DNA from: Deltaproteobacteria bacterium
GTDB lineage: Bacteria > Desulfobacterota_D > UBA1144 > Nemesobacterales > UBA2774
NCBI GenBank assembly: GCA_040223695.1
Contig: JAVKFU010000015.1
Location: forward strand, 542,534-606,533
DNA: 64,000 nucleotides
Reading direction: 5' to 3'
Below the pieces are notes generated by a model that did no database searches, had not been told where the DNA came from, and saw only the letters and a list, made by a program, of their open reading frames with translations. Positions 1 to 9,511 of this stretch are shown one piece after another. The position numbers and the translations under genes are program-made. Numbering within the stretch: position 1 is the first letter of the stretch; every line of letters begins with the position of its first letter.

Positions 1-204
1 AAGCGTTCCCGCGGAGGGTTTTATCAGCGTCGCAAGCAGTTTTATAAAAGTTGTCTTACCGGCGCCGTTAGGGCCGAAGAGTGTAAAGAACTCACCTTTT
101 TTAATATCCAGATCTATGCCGCGGAGCGCTTCGAAATTACCGAACTCCTTTTTTATTCCCTCGGCTTTTATTTCATAGACGGGATTTTTGATCGAGTCAG
201 GCAT
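1..204 (-). CDS. ABC transporter ATP-binding protein (N-terminal part, runs off the window)
   Basis: Reading on the minus strand from an ATG at 204, the frame stays open to the window edge and gives 68 residues. They match the N-terminus of an ABC transporter nucleotide-binding subunit, with a Walker A motif GPNGAGKTT preceded by the usual ALRGIDLDIKKGEF stretch and followed by LLATLIKPSAGT. The LRGIDLDIKKGEFF/LFGPNGAGKTT pattern is typical of exporters of the DRA/CcmA type, but the substrate cannot be told from this fragment. The signature motif, Walker B and the permease lie outside the window. Confidence 0.85.
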   Translation of the reverse strand, partial: MPDSIKNPVYEIKAEGIKKEFGNFEALRGIDLDIKKGEFFTLFGPNGAGKTTFIKLLATLIKPSAGTL

Positions 205-297
205 GTCAGTGGCAGAAAGAAAATTACATTAAAAGCCGTGGGGTTGCAATCATGAGGCATCGTCATTATTCACGCCGGGAAATAAAGGGCGGCGTTT

Positions 298-1329
298 TCA
301 GTACTTTAGCAGCGCATCCGTCCCGCCCAGGAGGTTTACCCAGTCATGCATCTTCCTCATTCCGTCGTCCAAATCGACGGTGGGCTCGTAACCCAGATCT
401 CTCCTCGCTTTCTCGATCGAGTAACTTCTGCTCCCGGCGAGCGCGGCTACAGCGAATCTTGTAAGGACGGGCGGCTTTTCGGACTTGATAAGACGGTAGA
501 CAACCTCCATAAACGCCGCACCCGAATATGCCAGCTTGTAAGGTATCGAGAAGCCGGGCTTCCAGTCTATACCCGCCGCCTTGAGCTGCTTCCGGAGAAA
601 CTCCATATAACCTATTTTAACGCCGTCGTTTATAAAATAAATGTTCCCGGAGACGTTGCCCTTCTCGGCCGCGAGCAGAAGGGCGTGGGCAAGATTGTCC
701 ACATGACACGGGGTTACGGTTCTCTCTCCGCTTCCCATGGGGAAGAGTATTCCCTTCTTCGCAGCCATGGCGACGCGCGGGAGAATCACGGTATCGCCTG
801 CGCCCCAAACGTTCGACGGCCTTATAACTACCGTTTCCAGGCTCTTATTACTGTTAAAACTCAGCACAAGCTTCTCGGCGTCCGCCTTGGAGGCGTTGTA
901 GTTATCATTGTACTTATCCCTGTAGGGAAATGTCTCGTCAATATCCGTGAGGTTGTGTACGTTCCAGAAATCGGATTTCCACACTACGGTGGAAGAGCTC
1001 ATATGTACGAACCTTTTGACGCCCGAATTAAGGGAGGCTTCGAGAAGCGTCCTTGTGGCGTCCACATTGTACCTGTAGAAATCCTCTCTCTCGCCCCAGT
1101 CCGAGACGAGGGCCGCGAGGTGGAATACCACATTCCCGCCTTTCGGAAGCCTCTTTAAGGATTCGGTGTCTCCCAGGTCGCCGTGAACAAGCTCCACCCC
1201 AAGCTCCTTAAGAATCTTCACGTCGCTCGTGTCCCTGACGAGGCATCTGACCTTGTAGCCCTTCTCCACAAGCTCCTCGACGAGCCTTCCGCCTATAAAA
1301 CCCGTACCCCCTGTGACAACCGCTTTCAT
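298..1329 (-). CDS. NAD-dependent epimerase/dehydratase (extended SDR)
   Basis: A 343-residue extended short-chain dehydrogenase. The N-terminus has the Rossmann motif TGGTGFIGG (residues about 7-15), and the active-site pair is in YNASKADAEK (YxxxK). HMSSSTVVW carries the catalytic Ser/Thr region. The overall pattern (HLAALVSDWG, RPSNVWGAGD, CHVDNLAHA) resembles the 3-beta-hydroxysteroid dehydrogenase / dihydroflavonol reductase branch of the family, whose members act on sterol, terpenoid or sugar-linked substrates. The substrate is not predictable here. The start has a GGGAGA ribosome site. The gene is 93 bp from the divergent or tandem ABC ATPase and shows no clear operon partner. Confidence 0.85.
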   Translation of the reverse strand: MKAVVTGGTGFIGGRLVEELVEKGYKVRCLVRDTSDVKILKELGVELVHGDLGDTESLKRLPKGGNVVFHLAALVSDWGEREDFYRYNVDATRTLLEASLNSGVKRFVHMSSSTVVWKSDFWNVHNLTDIDETFPYRDKYNDNYNASKADAEKLVLSFNSNKSLETVVIRPSNVWGAGDTVILPRVAMAAKKGILFPMGSGERTVTPCHVDNLAHALLLAAEKGNVSGNIYFINDGVKIGYMEFLRKQLKAAGIDWKPGFSIPYKLAYSGAAFMEVVYRLIKSEKPPVLTRFAVAALAGSRSYSIEKARRDLGYEPTVDLDDGMRKMHDWVNLLGGTDALLKY

Positions 1330-1442
1330 TTATAAAGCTCTCCCGACGTACAAGGCGTCCACTGCAGCTTCAATTAATATACTCTTAAACCGGGAATGGC
1401 GTCAAAAAGAAAGGAAACAATTCATGATTCACGGGGAGGCAT

Positions 1443-1667
1443 GAAAGAAATCGGATATGAGCTTACATCATGCGCCTCAGCACATAACATGTGCTCGCAT
1501 TCGGGAGCAACGAAACTGACGAGGATGATCGACCAGACCGGGGAGCCAGAAAGAAATCGGATATGAGCGCACATTGTGCGTCAGCGGAGTCGGAACGATA
1601 CCGCCCCCGCAATTATTAAAAATGAGGAGCTCAGAAGAAATCGTAGAAGCACACCATCATGTGTGCT
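1443..1667. repeat. Cluster of three repeat units, each followed by a perfect small hairpin
   Basis: In the gap between the epimerase and the next gene, a 20-bp direct repeat occurs exactly at 1443-1462 and 1549-1568. A shorter third version (GAAGAAATCG) is at 1634-1643. Each is followed by a perfect inverted repeat with a different sequence: 1479-1495 (7-bp arms AGCACAT/ATGTGCT), 1568-1580 (6-bp arms CGCACA/TGTGCG) and 1648-1667 (7-bp arms AGCACAC/GTGTGCT). A related GCACAC-ATC-GTGTGC hairpin recurs at 30066-30080. This looks like a small dispersed REP/MITE-like family; function is unknown. Confidence 0.55.
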
Positions 1668-1674
1668 TGGTCAG

Positions 1675-1893
1675 TTAGTTGTAAGTAGCGAGCCAGTTTT
1701 CCATCCACTCTCTGGTTTTTTCAGCAAGCTCTTTACTCGATGTCGACGAAATCTTGTTTTCATCGAGAAAGACCCCCCAATAAGTAATGGGCGTGTGAAA
1801 GTCTCTGATATGAAGCTCCCTATTCATACCGACAGCCTCATGCGAGCAATCGCAAGAAGGTTCCACTGTATATGGGGCGATAGTTATCTCCAT
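1675..1893 (-). CDS. Small hypothetical protein, 72 residues
   Basis: Unrecognised. The ATG at 1893 has a GAGGTG ribosome site 8 bases upstream, which supports it as a real gene. The protein is soluble, with three cysteines or histidines near the N-terminus (CDCSH) and a C-terminal helix (ELAEKTREWMENWL). The middle stretch HTPITYWGVFLDENKI looks like a small beta-rich fold. It stands alone between the hairpin repeats and the pdaD leader. No function can be assigned. Confidence 0.55.
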   Translation of the reverse strand: MEITIAPYTVEPSCDCSHEAVGMNRELHIRDFHTPITYWGVFLDENKISSTSSKELAEKTREWMENWLATYN

Positions 1894-2139
1894 TTGTCTT
1901 CACCTCGCTATATTTATTTGAAAACCTGCATATCACACATTGCAATTATAATAAGCAATTATCATGCCAATTGACAAATTAAGCATTAATGTCATGAATT
2001 CAAGGGCTTATATGGATATTCATATTAATTCAGGAAATAAAATGATTAAAAATGTGCACGAATTTTGCCAAAAAACCTACAAGACCCGGCGCTGATTCTA
2101 TAAAAATGACGGTATCTCTTAAACAGCTCTCTTCGAGTA

Positions 2140-2167
2140 TTGACATTTCTTCATTTTAGTAGAGAAT
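2140..2167 (+). promoter_or_regulatory. Possible sigma-70 promoter of pdaD
   Basis: A consensus -35 box TTGACA at 2140-2145 is followed after 16 bases by GAGAAT (2162-2167), a 4/6 match to the -10 consensus. It lies about 30 bases before the TTG start of pdaD. The -35 is good and the -10 weak. The rest of the gap 1894-2139 shows no gene. Confidence 0.35.
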
Positions 2168-2197
2168 CTTGGTTTTATTTTACGGAGGTAAAAACCA

Positions 2198-2746
2198 TTG
2201 CTGCTACCGAAGAAAGCTTTCATTACGAAAGGCGTGGGAAAACACAGGGAAAAGCTGACGAGCTTTGAGATGGCCCTCAGAAACGCTAAGATAGCCGAGT
2301 ATAATCTGGTGAAAGTATCGAGTATTTTCCCTCCGAACTGCTCGCTGGTCCCGCGTAATAAAGGCCTCAGACATCTTACACCCGGTCAGATCGTGCACGT
2401 TGTGATGAGCGAGAATGCTACAAACGAGCCTAACCGCCTGATTGCCGCCTCGACCGGTATAGCAATCCCTAAAGACCAAGGCAGATACGGTTATATATCC
2501 GAGCATCACAGTTACGGACAAAACGATACGGTCGCAGGCGAATATGCCGAAGATTTAGCGGCCTACATGCTTGCCACTACGCTTGGCGCGCCGTTCGATC
2601 CTGATAAAAGCTACGACGACCAGAAAGATATATGGGAAATCAGCGGCCATATAGTAAAGACGATGAGCAACACGCAGACCGCGGTGGGTGATAAAAGACG
2701 CCTGTGGACGACCGTAGTGGCGGCAGTTGTTTTTGCGGCTTATTAG
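2198..2746 (+). CDS. pdaD: Pyruvoyl-dependent arginine decarboxylase
   Basis: 182 residues, the usual length of the family. It converts arginine to agmatine, the first step of the agmatine route to putrescine and spermidine. The proenzyme cleaves itself between two serines to create the pyruvoyl cofactor; the site is visible as VSSIFPP, with Ser41-Ser42 as the expected cleavage pair. Other family stretches are NEPNRLIAASTGIAIPKD and the C-terminal SNTQTAVGDKRRLWTTVVAAVVF. The start is a TTG with GGAGG 9 bases upstream. The family is mainly archaeal and patchy in bacteria. No agmatinase or other polyamine gene lies nearby. Confidence 0.95.
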   Translation: MLLPKKAFITKGVGKHREKLTSFEMALRNAKIAEYNLVKVSSIFPPNCSLVPRNKGLRHLTPGQIVHVVMSENATNEPNRLIAASTGIAIPKDQGRYGYISEHHSYGQNDTVAGEYAEDLAAYMLATTLGAPFDPDKSYDDQKDIWEISGHIVKTMSNTQTAVGDKRRLWTTVVAAVVFAAY

Positions 2747-2892
2747 GCGCTGAAAAAGGTCAGCCGAAAAGCCCCGGGAATTATCTATTAAGAGGTTTGG
2801 TCGGTCTTTTCAAAATGAAATTCTCCGGACGCCCCGCCTTTTAGACAATCTTAAAAATATATATACAGAGTGGCTGCGGGAAGCACGGCTTT

Positions 2893-4548
2893 CTAGTTAT
2901 TCAGAAGCTCGTGCGCGGCGTCTATAGTCTTCTGAGTGATATTGATCCCGCCCAGCATGCGGGCAAGTTCCTGCACGCGCTCCTCCCGCCCGAGGTTTTT
3001 AATCTGAACACGAGTCCTTTTATTCTCGAGCGTCTTTGTGACAACCAGATGAGAGTCGGCGAATTTGGCTACCTGGGGAAGGTGCGTGATGCAGATGACC
3101 TGACAGGACTCGGAGAGCCCGCTTATTTTTCTGCCGACTGTCTCCGCGACCGCCCCGCCTATACCGGAGTCAGCCTCGTCGAAAATAATAACCGAGCCCC
3201 CTTCTATCTTCGCTATCACTTCCTTGAGTACGAGCATTATGCGGGAAAGCTCCCCCCCTGAAGCGACTCTCGAAAGCGGTTTAGGCTCTTCATCCGGATT
3301 CGCTGAAAACAGGAACTTCACCCTGTCAGCGCCGTCAGCCGAGATTTCCTTTTCCTCAAAACTGACCGAAAATCCGGCGCCTTTTATACCGACTTCCCCG
3401 AGCTCCTTTTCAATTGAGCGAGCGAGTTTTTTCGAGATATCCTTTCTCTTGACGGATATTTCTTTTGCAATAGCCGTGAGCTCATTTTTCATATCGTGAA
3501 ACTCCCGCCTGAGCCGGGACAGCTCCTCCTCGTAATTGGCTATGCCGTGAAGCTCCCTCCCAAGCTCTTGTCTTTTATGCAGTATGTCCTCTATTGTCTC
3601 TCCGTACTTTCTTTTGAGATCTCTTAGCTCCTGGAGTCTCTGCTCTATTACATCCAGCCTGCCGCTCTCGAATGTAAGCCCGGAGGCGTAGTCCCTGAGC
3701 GTAAACGCGGCGTCCCTTATCTGAAGGATAGAATTCTGAAGAGACTCCGCAGCTTCGCTGAGCTGCTGGTCTACCTGGCTCGCGTCCAGAACGTCGGACG
3801 AGAGTCTCTTCAGGATTCCAAGCACCGAGGGTTCGTCCTCGTAAAGCGTTTCATAGGCCCCCCGGGCCGCCGAAAGGAGGCGCTCGCTGTTAAGGAGCCT
3901 CTTTTTCTCCTCCTCAAGCTCTTCGTCCTCGCCCTCCCGGAGGAGCGCATCGTCGATTTCGGCACACTGAAACTTGAGGAACCCCCCGCGCTCGATGAGG
4001 TTCTGCTGGCTTGCCACGAGCCTCTCGATTTCTTTATTCAAGGCTTTATATTTCAGATATAAATCCTTTAAGACGTATAGATCGGCGTTGACCCCGCCTA
4101 CTTCATCCAGCACTTTCAGGTGATTTTCCTCTTTCAGAAGACTCTGATGCTCATGCTGGCTGAATATGTCTATGATTCCGTCGGTTATTTGCGCCAGAAT
4201 GGGGAGGGTAGCGATGCCGCCGTTTATAAAAACGCGGCTTCTTCCCTTCCTGTAGATTATGCGTTTTATAAGGAGTTCATCGTCCTCGGAATCGATCCCC
4301 GCGGATTCGAGCCTGTCCTTAACGGCGCTAGCGGACGAAATATCAAAGAGGGCTTCGAGATGAGCTTCTTCTTTGCCGGATTTTATATATTCCGGCGCGG
4401 CCTTTCCGCCGAGTATAATATTAACCGCGTCTATTATAACGGACTTCCCGGCCCCGGTTTCCCCGGTGATTATATTTAGTCCGGAACCGAAGCTTACGGA
4501 TATGTCGTCAATAATGGTGAAATTTTTAAGGGTGAGTCCGAGGAGCAT
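2893..4548 (-). CDS. recN: DNA repair protein RecN
   Basis: 551 residues, the normal RecN length. It is an SMC-like ATPase that helps process and tether DNA double-strand breaks. The Walker A motif GETGAGKS is at residues 29-36. A long coiled-coil middle part has many Glu, Arg and Leu residues. The C-terminal half contains the ABC signature SGGELSRIMLVLK, Walker B VIIFDEADSGIGG and the HLPQVAKFAD switch region. Only 5 bases separate it from the upstream sigma factor gene, so the two are probably co-transcribed. Confidence 0.96.
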   Translation of the reverse strand: MLLGLTLKNFTIIDDISVSFGSGLNIITGETGAGKSVIIDAVNIILGGKAAPEYIKSGKEEAHLEALFDISSASAVKDRLESAGIDSEDDELLIKRIIYRKGRSRVFINGGIATLPILAQITDGIIDIFSQHEHQSLLKEENHLKVLDEVGGVNADLYVLKDLYLKYKALNKEIERLVASQQNLIERGGFLKFQCAEIDDALLREGEDEELEEEKKRLLNSERLLSAARGAYETLYEDEPSVLGILKRLSSDVLDASQVDQQLSEAAESLQNSILQIRDAAFTLRDYASGLTFESGRLDVIEQRLQELRDLKRKYGETIEDILHKRQELGRELHGIANYEEELSRLRREFHDMKNELTAIAKEISVKRKDISKKLARSIEKELGEVGIKGAGFSVSFEEKEISADGADRVKFLFSANPDEEPKPLSRVASGGELSRIMLVLKEVIAKIEGGSVIIFDEADSGIGGAVAETVGRKISGLSESCQVICITHLPQVAKFADSHLVVTKTLENKRTRVQIKNLGREERVQELARMLGGINITQKTIDAAHELLNN

Positions 4549-4553
4549 CGACT

Positions 4554-5897
4554 CTACTCGATGAAGCTTTTCAATATCGCCCCCACATCGGAGTCCTCAA
4601 GCTTCTCAAGCGCTCTCTTTTCTATCTGCCTTATGCGCTCCCTTGTTAGTCTAAAGTGCTTGCCGATTTCGTCAAGCGTGAGCGTTGTCTCGAACCCGAT
4701 ACCGAACCTCATCTTCAGTATCTGCTCTTCCCGCGGTGTCAGAGTGGAGAGCGCGTCCATTATTTTCGACGTGAGAGTGGCCTTGGCGAAAGCGTAGTCG
4801 GGGGTGGAGGAAATATCGTCAGGTATGAAATCCAGCAGAGTGGTTTTCTCTCCGTCAAGAACCGGGGAGTCAAGCTGCACGACTTCCTTAGTGGCCTCGA
4901 GCACCCTTTTGACGCCCTCAATGGATATACCGGTCTTTTTTGATATTTCTTCCGGCATCGGCTTTCTGCCCATTTCCTTATTCATCACCGAGCTGATCCT
5001 GTGTACTTTGGTAGCCTGCTCCAGGACGTACACCGGCACTCTTATCGTCCTTGTTTGATCGAGCAGCGAGCGTGATATCGCCTGATGTATCCACCATGAG
5101 GCATAGGTGGAAAACTTGTATCCCTTCGTATGGTCGAATCTCTCAACCGCTCTCATAAGACCTACATTTCCTTCCTGTATAAGATCGGGCAGCGGAAGCC
5201 CGCGGCTCATGTACCTCTTGGCTATACTCACCACGAGTCTCAGATTCGCCTTGATAAACCTTTCTTTAAATCTCCTCGCCCTCGACATATACGCCTTGGA
5301 CAGGAGGCTTGACCTCCTTATGCTCCTTTTCGCAGCTTCGCCGTCGAGTTTAGCGATTGATGACTTACGAGCGCCGGGGCGCTTTCTACCCCTTGCCGCG
5401 CCCTTGGGCTTGAGCCCCTCTACCTGCGAAACCGTGCCTTCGAGAGCCTTGCCGAGTCTTTTCCGGAAAAGATTCTCGAATACGGTTCTCATCTCCGCCG
5501 CCTTAGCCTCACACCTCTTTATCTTCGCCGAAACTTCGATTTCTTCTTTCGGAGTCAGTAGCGGCTCCATTCCCATCTCCCTGAAATAAACCTGAAGAAG
5601 CCTGAATTCCTCATCAGGGGTAAATTGCTTTTTCTCCTCAGAGCTTTCCTGCTCTTTGGATATATCTTCCTTCATGTCGATTTCAGTCTCGGACAATTCC
5701 GAGAGAACCTTTTCATCCACATCAATCAAGAATTCGTCATCCCGCTCCGTACTTTCAGTTTCATCCGAATATTTATCATATCCCGACTTTGTAAATTCAG
5801 CGTTCTTCTTTTTCTTTTTGTTCTTGATCGATCCGCTCCTGGATTTCGAGTGATCGGATACAGGATGGGTTTTGCTTTTTAACCTTGCTTTTCTCAA
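4554..5897 (-). CDS. rpoD: RNA polymerase sigma-70 family factor (RpoD type)
   Basis: 447 residues. Region 1.2 is at about 94-130, region 2 at about 205-285 ([46 protein letters not shown]), region 3 after 290, and region 4 at about 385-435 with the HTH ([20 protein letters not shown]). This set of regions fits a group 1 or group 2 factor. The first 90 residues are a low-complexity tail, first lysine-rich and then very acidic, instead of a clear region 1.1. A basic linker ([10 protein letters not shown]) separates regions 1.2 and 2. It could be the primary factor or an RpoS-like paralogue; dnaG and rpsU, usual rpoD neighbours, are absent. Confidence 0.88.
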   Translation of the reverse strand: MRKARLKSKTHPVSDHSKSRSGSIKNKKKKKNAEFTKSGYDKYSDETESTERDDEFLIDVDEKVLSELSETEIDMKEDISKEQESSEEKKQFTPDEEFRLLQVYFREMGMEPLLTPKEEIEVSAKIKRCEAKAAEMRTVFENLFRKRLGKALEGTVSQVEGLKPKGAARGRKRPGARKSSIAKLDGEAAKRSIRRSSLLSKAYMSRARRFKERFIKANLRLVVSIAKRYMSRGLPLPDLIQEGNVGLMRAVERFDHTKGYKFSTYASWWIHQAISRSLLDQTRTIRVPVYVLEQATKVHRISSVMNKEMGRKPMPEEISKKTGISIEGVKRVLEATKEVVQLDSPVLDGEKTTLLDFIPDDISSTPDYAFAKATLTSKIMDALSTLTPREEQILKMRFGIGFETTLTLDEIGKHFRLTRERIRQIEKRALEKLEDSDVGAILKSFIE

Positions 5898-5925
5898 TTT
5901 CCATCCTCCTCTAATTTAGATGGCA

Positions 5926-7218
5926 CTACTGTCTGATCTGCCCTTCTCCGAAAATAATAAACTTGGTAGTCGTTAGCTCCTCCACACCCATCGGGCCGAA
6001 CGCATGCAGTTTGGAAGTGCTTATGCCTATCTCCGCTCCGAGACCGAGCTCGAAGCCGTCGCTGAACCTGGTGGACGCGTTCACCATCACCGTCGATGAA
6101 TTGACACCGTTAATAAACGCCTGTGAATTGCTGTAATTCTCCGTGATAATCGATTCCGTATGCATGGAGCCGTATTTCTCGATATGGTCTATAGCCTCTT
6201 CCAAGCCCTTTACGACTTTTACGCTCAATATCAGGTCGAGATATTCCTCGTACCAGTCGGCCTCGTTCGCCGCCTTTACTTCGGGCGCAATTTGCCTCGT
6301 CCGGTCGCACCCTCTTACCTCAACCCCTTCCTCGCCGAGGGTTTTTATTACTCGCGGCAGGAATTCGGGCGCAATCTTTTCGTGGACGAGCATCGTCTCC
6401 ATGGCGTTACATACACCGGGACGCTGGACCTTGGCGTTAACACAAATACTTTCCGCCATACCGAGATCGGCGCTCTCATCGACGAAGATATGGCACACGC
6501 CCTTATAATGCTTAAGTACCGGTATCCGGGAATTCTCACTGACAAATCTTATAAGCCCCTCCCCGCCTCTCGGTATTACCAGATCTATGTGCTCTTCGAG
6601 CTTGAGCAACTCGAGCACGGCGGCTCTGTCGGTAACGGGTATAATCTGGACGGAATCCTCAGGAAGACCGGAAGCCTTAAGCGATTCCCTCAGGATTTCA
6701 CCGATCGCGATGTTCGATCTTATTGTTTCCGATCCGCCTCTCAGTATGACTGCATTGCCGGACTTTATACAAAGCCCCGCGGCATCGGCCGTAACATTCG
6801 GCCTGGATTCGTAAATAATTGCGACTACCCCCAGCGGGATTCTCATTTTGCCCACGTTAAGACCGTTGGGCCTTTTCCACATCCTTACAACCTCGCCCAC
6901 AGGGTCCTTAAGACTGGAGACCTCCAGAAGTCCCTGTGAAATCTTTTTAATCCGCTCTTCGGTGAGCGTGAGCCTGTCTATCATGGCTCCTGAAAGCCCC
7001 TTCGAACGGGCGCCTTCCACATCCTTTTTATTCTCGTCGATAATGAAACCGGAGCTATTCAGTATGCCTTCCGACATCCTGATCAGAGCGTCGTTCTTAG
7101 CGCCGGAACCGGCTCTTCCGAGCTTGTGTGAAGCGTCTTTCGCTTTTTCGGCAATCCCTGTTACGAGCTTTGATAATCGGGTGTGTTGAGTTTTGTTTTT
7201 TGCTTTGATATCAGACAT
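5926..7218 (-). CDS. proA: Gamma-glutamyl phosphate reductase
   Basis: 430 residues, full length. ProA reduces gamma-glutamyl phosphate to glutamate-5-semialdehyde with NADPH in proline synthesis. Typical stretches are [35 protein letters not shown], the active-site cysteine region [19 protein letters not shown] and the C-terminal [25 protein letters not shown]. Its usual partner proB is not in the window. It lies 28 bases downstream-side of the sigma factor on the same strand but has its own leader of about 200 bases (7219-7429 has no other gene). Confidence 0.96.
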   Translation of the reverse strand: MSDIKAKNKTQHTRLSKLVTGIAEKAKDASHKLGRAGSGAKNDALIRMSEGILNSSGFIIDENKKDVEGARSKGLSGAMIDRLTLTEERIKKISQGLLEVSSLKDPVGEVVRMWKRPNGLNVGKMRIPLGVVAIIYESRPNVTADAAGLCIKSGNAVILRGGSETIRSNIAIGEILRESLKASGLPEDSVQIIPVTDRAAVLELLKLEEHIDLVIPRGGEGLIRFVSENSRIPVLKHYKGVCHIFVDESADLGMAESICVNAKVQRPGVCNAMETMLVHEKIAPEFLPRVIKTLGEEGVEVRGCDRTRQIAPEVKAANEADWYEEYLDLILSVKVVKGLEEAIDHIEKYGSMHTESIITENYSNSQAFINGVNSSTVMVNASTRFSDGFELGLGAEIGISTSKLHAFGPMGVEELTTTKFIIFGEGQIRQ

Positions 7219-7429
7219 TTAGATTGATCTTTAGCCCTACACCTAGTATCTAAATCATAATACATCCCGTAACAAAATGTCAAGCGGTATTTTCGTCTTC
7301 AGGGACCCTCTTCATACCAGCCCGGAGACATCACGAAAAGACATATTTTAAAGGATAATCGGTTAACACCCGCGTGCTGAAAGGGGACCTACAAAAGCTC
7401 AACCCGGATTCAAATTCCTCTCTGACAGT

Positions 7430-8374
7430 CTATTTTCGTGAAAGATGATCTTGAAAATATTCTACAGTCCTGAGAAGACCGTTTTCAAGATTGACGAAGG
7501 GCTTCCAGTCCAATTTTCGCCCGGCAAGTGAAATGTCGGGCTTTCTCCTCCGTGGATCGTCGTGGGGCAGATCTTTGAAAATAACCTTTGATCGTGAACC
7601 TGTTATCTCTATTATCTTTTCCGCAAGCTCCAGAATGGACACCTCATCGGGGTTGCCCGCGTTCACGGGTCCCGTGAAACCTTCGGGCGTATTCATCATG
7701 CACAATATCGCCTGCACCATGTCGTCCACGTAGCAGAATGACCTCGTTTGGGAACCGTCGCCGTAGACGGTTATGTCTTCGTTCCCGAGTGCCTGGATAA
7801 TGAAATTACTCACCACGCGGCCGTCATTCGGGTGCATCCTGGGACCGTAGGTATTAAAAATCCTGAGCACTTTGATGTCTATTCCGTGCTGACGGTGATA
7901 GTCGAAAAAAAGCGTCTCGGCGCATCTCTTTCCTTCGTCGTAGCAGGCCCTCGGGCCTATAGGATTTACGTTTCCCCAATACTGCTCTGTCTGGGGATGT
8001 ACCGCGGGGTCTCCGTAAACCTCGCTCGTCGAGGCCTGGAATATCTTCACCTTGAGCCTTTTGGCAAGCCCGAGCATATTGATAGACCCCGAAACATTGA
8101 CTTTTGTCGTCTGAACCGGGTCGAATTGATAGTGTACCGGGGACGCGGGGCAGGCGAGGTTGTAAATCTCATCTACCTCCAGATAGAGAGGAAAACAGAT
8201 ATCGTGCCTTACCAGCTCAAAGTAGGGATTTTCGAGGAGGTGCTCGATATTGTGCTTGGTGCCGGTAAAAAAGTTATCTACGCATATCACCTCGTTGCCC
8301 TCGGAAAGAAGCCTTTCCGTGAGGTGAGAACCGATAAATCCGGCGCCGCCCGTTACCAGTATTCTCCTGTGCAT
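7430..8374 (-). CDS. UDP-glucuronate decarboxylase (UDP-xylose synthase)
   Basis: 314 residues, an extended SDR. It is predicted to convert UDP-glucuronate to UDP-xylose with bound NAD for surface polysaccharide synthesis. Visible motifs are [11 protein letters not shown] at the N-terminus, the nearly diagnostic [12 protein letters not shown] and STSEVYGDP, and the catalytic tyrosine/lysine in [25 protein letters not shown] is also typical of bacterial UXS. It stands just downstream of cysC on the same strand with a 42-base gap, so both may belong to a polysaccharide or sulfation-related set, although no sulfotransferase is seen. Confidence 0.92.
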   Translation of the reverse strand: MHRRILVTGGAGFIGSHLTERLLSEGNEVICVDNFFTGTKHNIEHLLENPYFELVRHDICFPLYLEVDEIYNLACPASPVHYQFDPVQTTKVNVSGSINMLGLAKRLKVKIFQASTSEVYGDPAVHPQTEQYWGNVNPIGPRACYDEGKRCAETLFFDYHRQHGIDIKVLRIFNTYGPRMHPNDGRVVSNFIIQALGNEDITVYGDGSQTRSFCYVDDMVQAILCMMNTPEGFTGPVNAGNPDEVSILELAEKIIEITGSRSKVIFKDLPHDDPRRRKPDISLAGRKLDWKPFVNLENGLLRTVEYFQDHLSRK

Positions 8375-8416
8375 ACATCCTCTTCCTTAGCGGGTACTAA
8401 GTATGCGGTAAAAGAT

Positions 8417-9019
8417 TCAATTCGAATTCAATACGTTTTTCTCGTTGAGATAAGAGATGATGCGCTCAACCCCTTCCTCAAGCGATAAATTGTCCGTCTC
8501 GATGACTATTTCAGCATTTTCAGGTTCTTCGTATGGGTCGTCTATTCCCGTAAAGCCTTTAATGATGCCTTCTCTGGCCTTCTTGTATAACCCTTTCACG
8601 TCCCTCTCTTCACAGACCTCAACAGGACATTTAACGAACACCTCTACGAACTCGCCGTCCTCTACGAGCTCTCTCACGGCGTCCCTGTCCCTACGGTAAG
8701 GGGATACGAAAGCCGAGAGCACGATATTTCCCGAGTCAACGAAAAGCCTGGAGACCTCGCCTATGCGCCTTATATTCTCTGCCCTGTCCTCTTCGGAGAA
8801 TCCCAGGTCCTTGCAAAGCCCTGTCCTTACGTTATCCCCATCGAGTATATATGTCCTTATGCCCGAGCTGATGAGCCTTTTTTCCACCTCGTTCGCGAGC
8901 GTGGACTTTCCTGAGCTGGGAAGACCGGTAAACCAGAGAATCAACGAGCCGTGCCCATTAAGTCTCCTCCTGTCGTCCTTGCGTATCTCGTGCTCGTGCG
9001 GAATTACAAATCTCTGCAT
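8417..9019 (-). CDS. cysC: Adenylylsulfate kinase
   Basis: 200 residues. CysC phosphorylates adenosine 5'-phosphosulfate to PAPS, the sulfate donor for sulfotransferases and for assimilation. The P-loop GLPSSGKST is near residue 32, followed by DGDNVRTGLCKDLGFSEEDR and the substrate region SPYRRDRDAVRELV. GLYKKAREGIIKGFTGIDDPYE is the usual C-terminal lid. AGGAGG lies 6 bases before the ATG. No ATP sulfurylase gene accompanies it, so it may serve a sulfation pathway together with the neighbouring nucleotide-sugar enzyme. Confidence 0.95.
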   Translation of the reverse strand: MQRFVIPHEHEIRKDDRRRLNGHGSLILWFTGLPSSGKSTLANEVEKRLISSGIRTYILDGDNVRTGLCKDLGFSEEDRAENIRRIGEVSRLFVDSGNIVLSAFVSPYRRDRDAVRELVEDGEFVEVFVKCPVEVCEERDVKGLYKKAREGIIKGFTGIDDPYEEPENAEIVIETDNLSLEEGVERIISYLNEKNVLNSN

Positions 9020-9102
9020 TACTAACCTCCTGTAATTCTAATCGATAATAATTATAGTTTGTCAGATGAAGTGGACAAGAGTTTAAGTGAAATTATGAAA
9101 AG

Positions 9103-9263
9103 GTCAAAATTTTAACGGATGAACCGCTCTGGACCTTAAATCCCGATAGGCTGCCTCAGACGCCTCTTTTGTATCAGCCGGCTTCTATCCCCAAACCCTT
9201 GACGCTGTGGGTAATCGGGTCTGCACATGCACCCGGACACGATGGACCGGGTGCATTTTTTTT
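9103..9263 (+). ncRNA. Candidate free-standing small RNA with three-way-junction fold
   Basis: No gene is found on the plus strand here, but the region ends in a strong plus-strand terminator. Before it, nested complementary segments can form a junction: CCCGAT 9142-9147 with ATCGGG 9214-9219, GGCTG 9149-9153 with CAGCC 9175-9179, and CCCA 9090s-type pairing CCCA 9190-9193 with TGGG 9208-9211. A possible promoter (TGGACA about 9072, TATGAA about 9094) would start transcription near 9103. It does not match 6S, SRP or tmRNA patterns that I know. The start is approximate. Confidence 0.35.
9227..9263 (+). terminator. Strong rho-independent terminator on the plus strand
   Basis: A perfect 10-bp stem (ATGCACCCGG 9227-9236 with CCGGGTGCAT 9247-9256) with a 10-base loop is followed by eight T. 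It points along the plus strand although all annotated genes around it are on the minus strand, which suggests an unannotated plus-strand transcript. Confidence 0.8.
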
Positions 9264-9267
9264 AGAT

Positions 9268-9447
9268 TTAAAATAGAGTGTATATGAAAGGAGCCACGGC
9301 AGAGCCCTGGGCGAAAATGATAAGGAATCCGAAAAGGAGAAGTATAAGAAGCATCGGAGTGATCCACCACCATTTGTTCTGAAGAAAAAACTGAAGGAGC
9401 TCCCCGGCTATACCCATTCTGTTGGTTATGCTCTTTAGGAAAGACAT
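9268..9447 (-). CDS. Small membrane protein of carbamoyltransferase clusters (DUF5989/SxtK-like)
   Basis: 59 residues, read from the ATG at 9447, which has GGAGG about 10 bases upstream. An amphipathic N-terminus (SFLKSITNRMGIAGELLQFFLQ) leads to NKWWWITPM and one membrane segment (LLILLLFGFLIIFAQGSAVAPFIYTLF). This matches the small proteins (DUF5989, SxtK-like) that accompany NodU/TobZ-type carbamoyltransferases. It follows the carbamoyltransferase gene by 64 bases on the same strand. Role unknown; a membrane anchor or partner for the enzyme is a reasonable inference. Confidence 0.75.
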   Translation of the reverse strand: MSFLKSITNRMGIAGELLQFFLQNKWWWITPMLLILLLFGFLIIFAQGSAVAPFIYTLF

Positions 9448-9511
9448 ACGATAATTTCCTCCGGAAATTACATAAAATTATAACCCCCAGAATTTTATAT
9501 TATTCCGCGGG

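Noticed and set aside
346-1158. Long open frame on the plus strand opposite the epimerase gene
   Set aside because: It has no recognisable family pattern, no ribosome site, and is fully explained as the mirror of a GC-rich coding gene.
6160-6939. Open frame of about 259 codons opposite proA
   Set aside because: Shadow of proA; no start signals and no family features.
9140-9220. Riboswitch in the leader of cysC on the minus strand
   Set aside because: The pairing could also exist on the minus strand, but no known riboswitch core was recognised and the terminator points along the plus strand.
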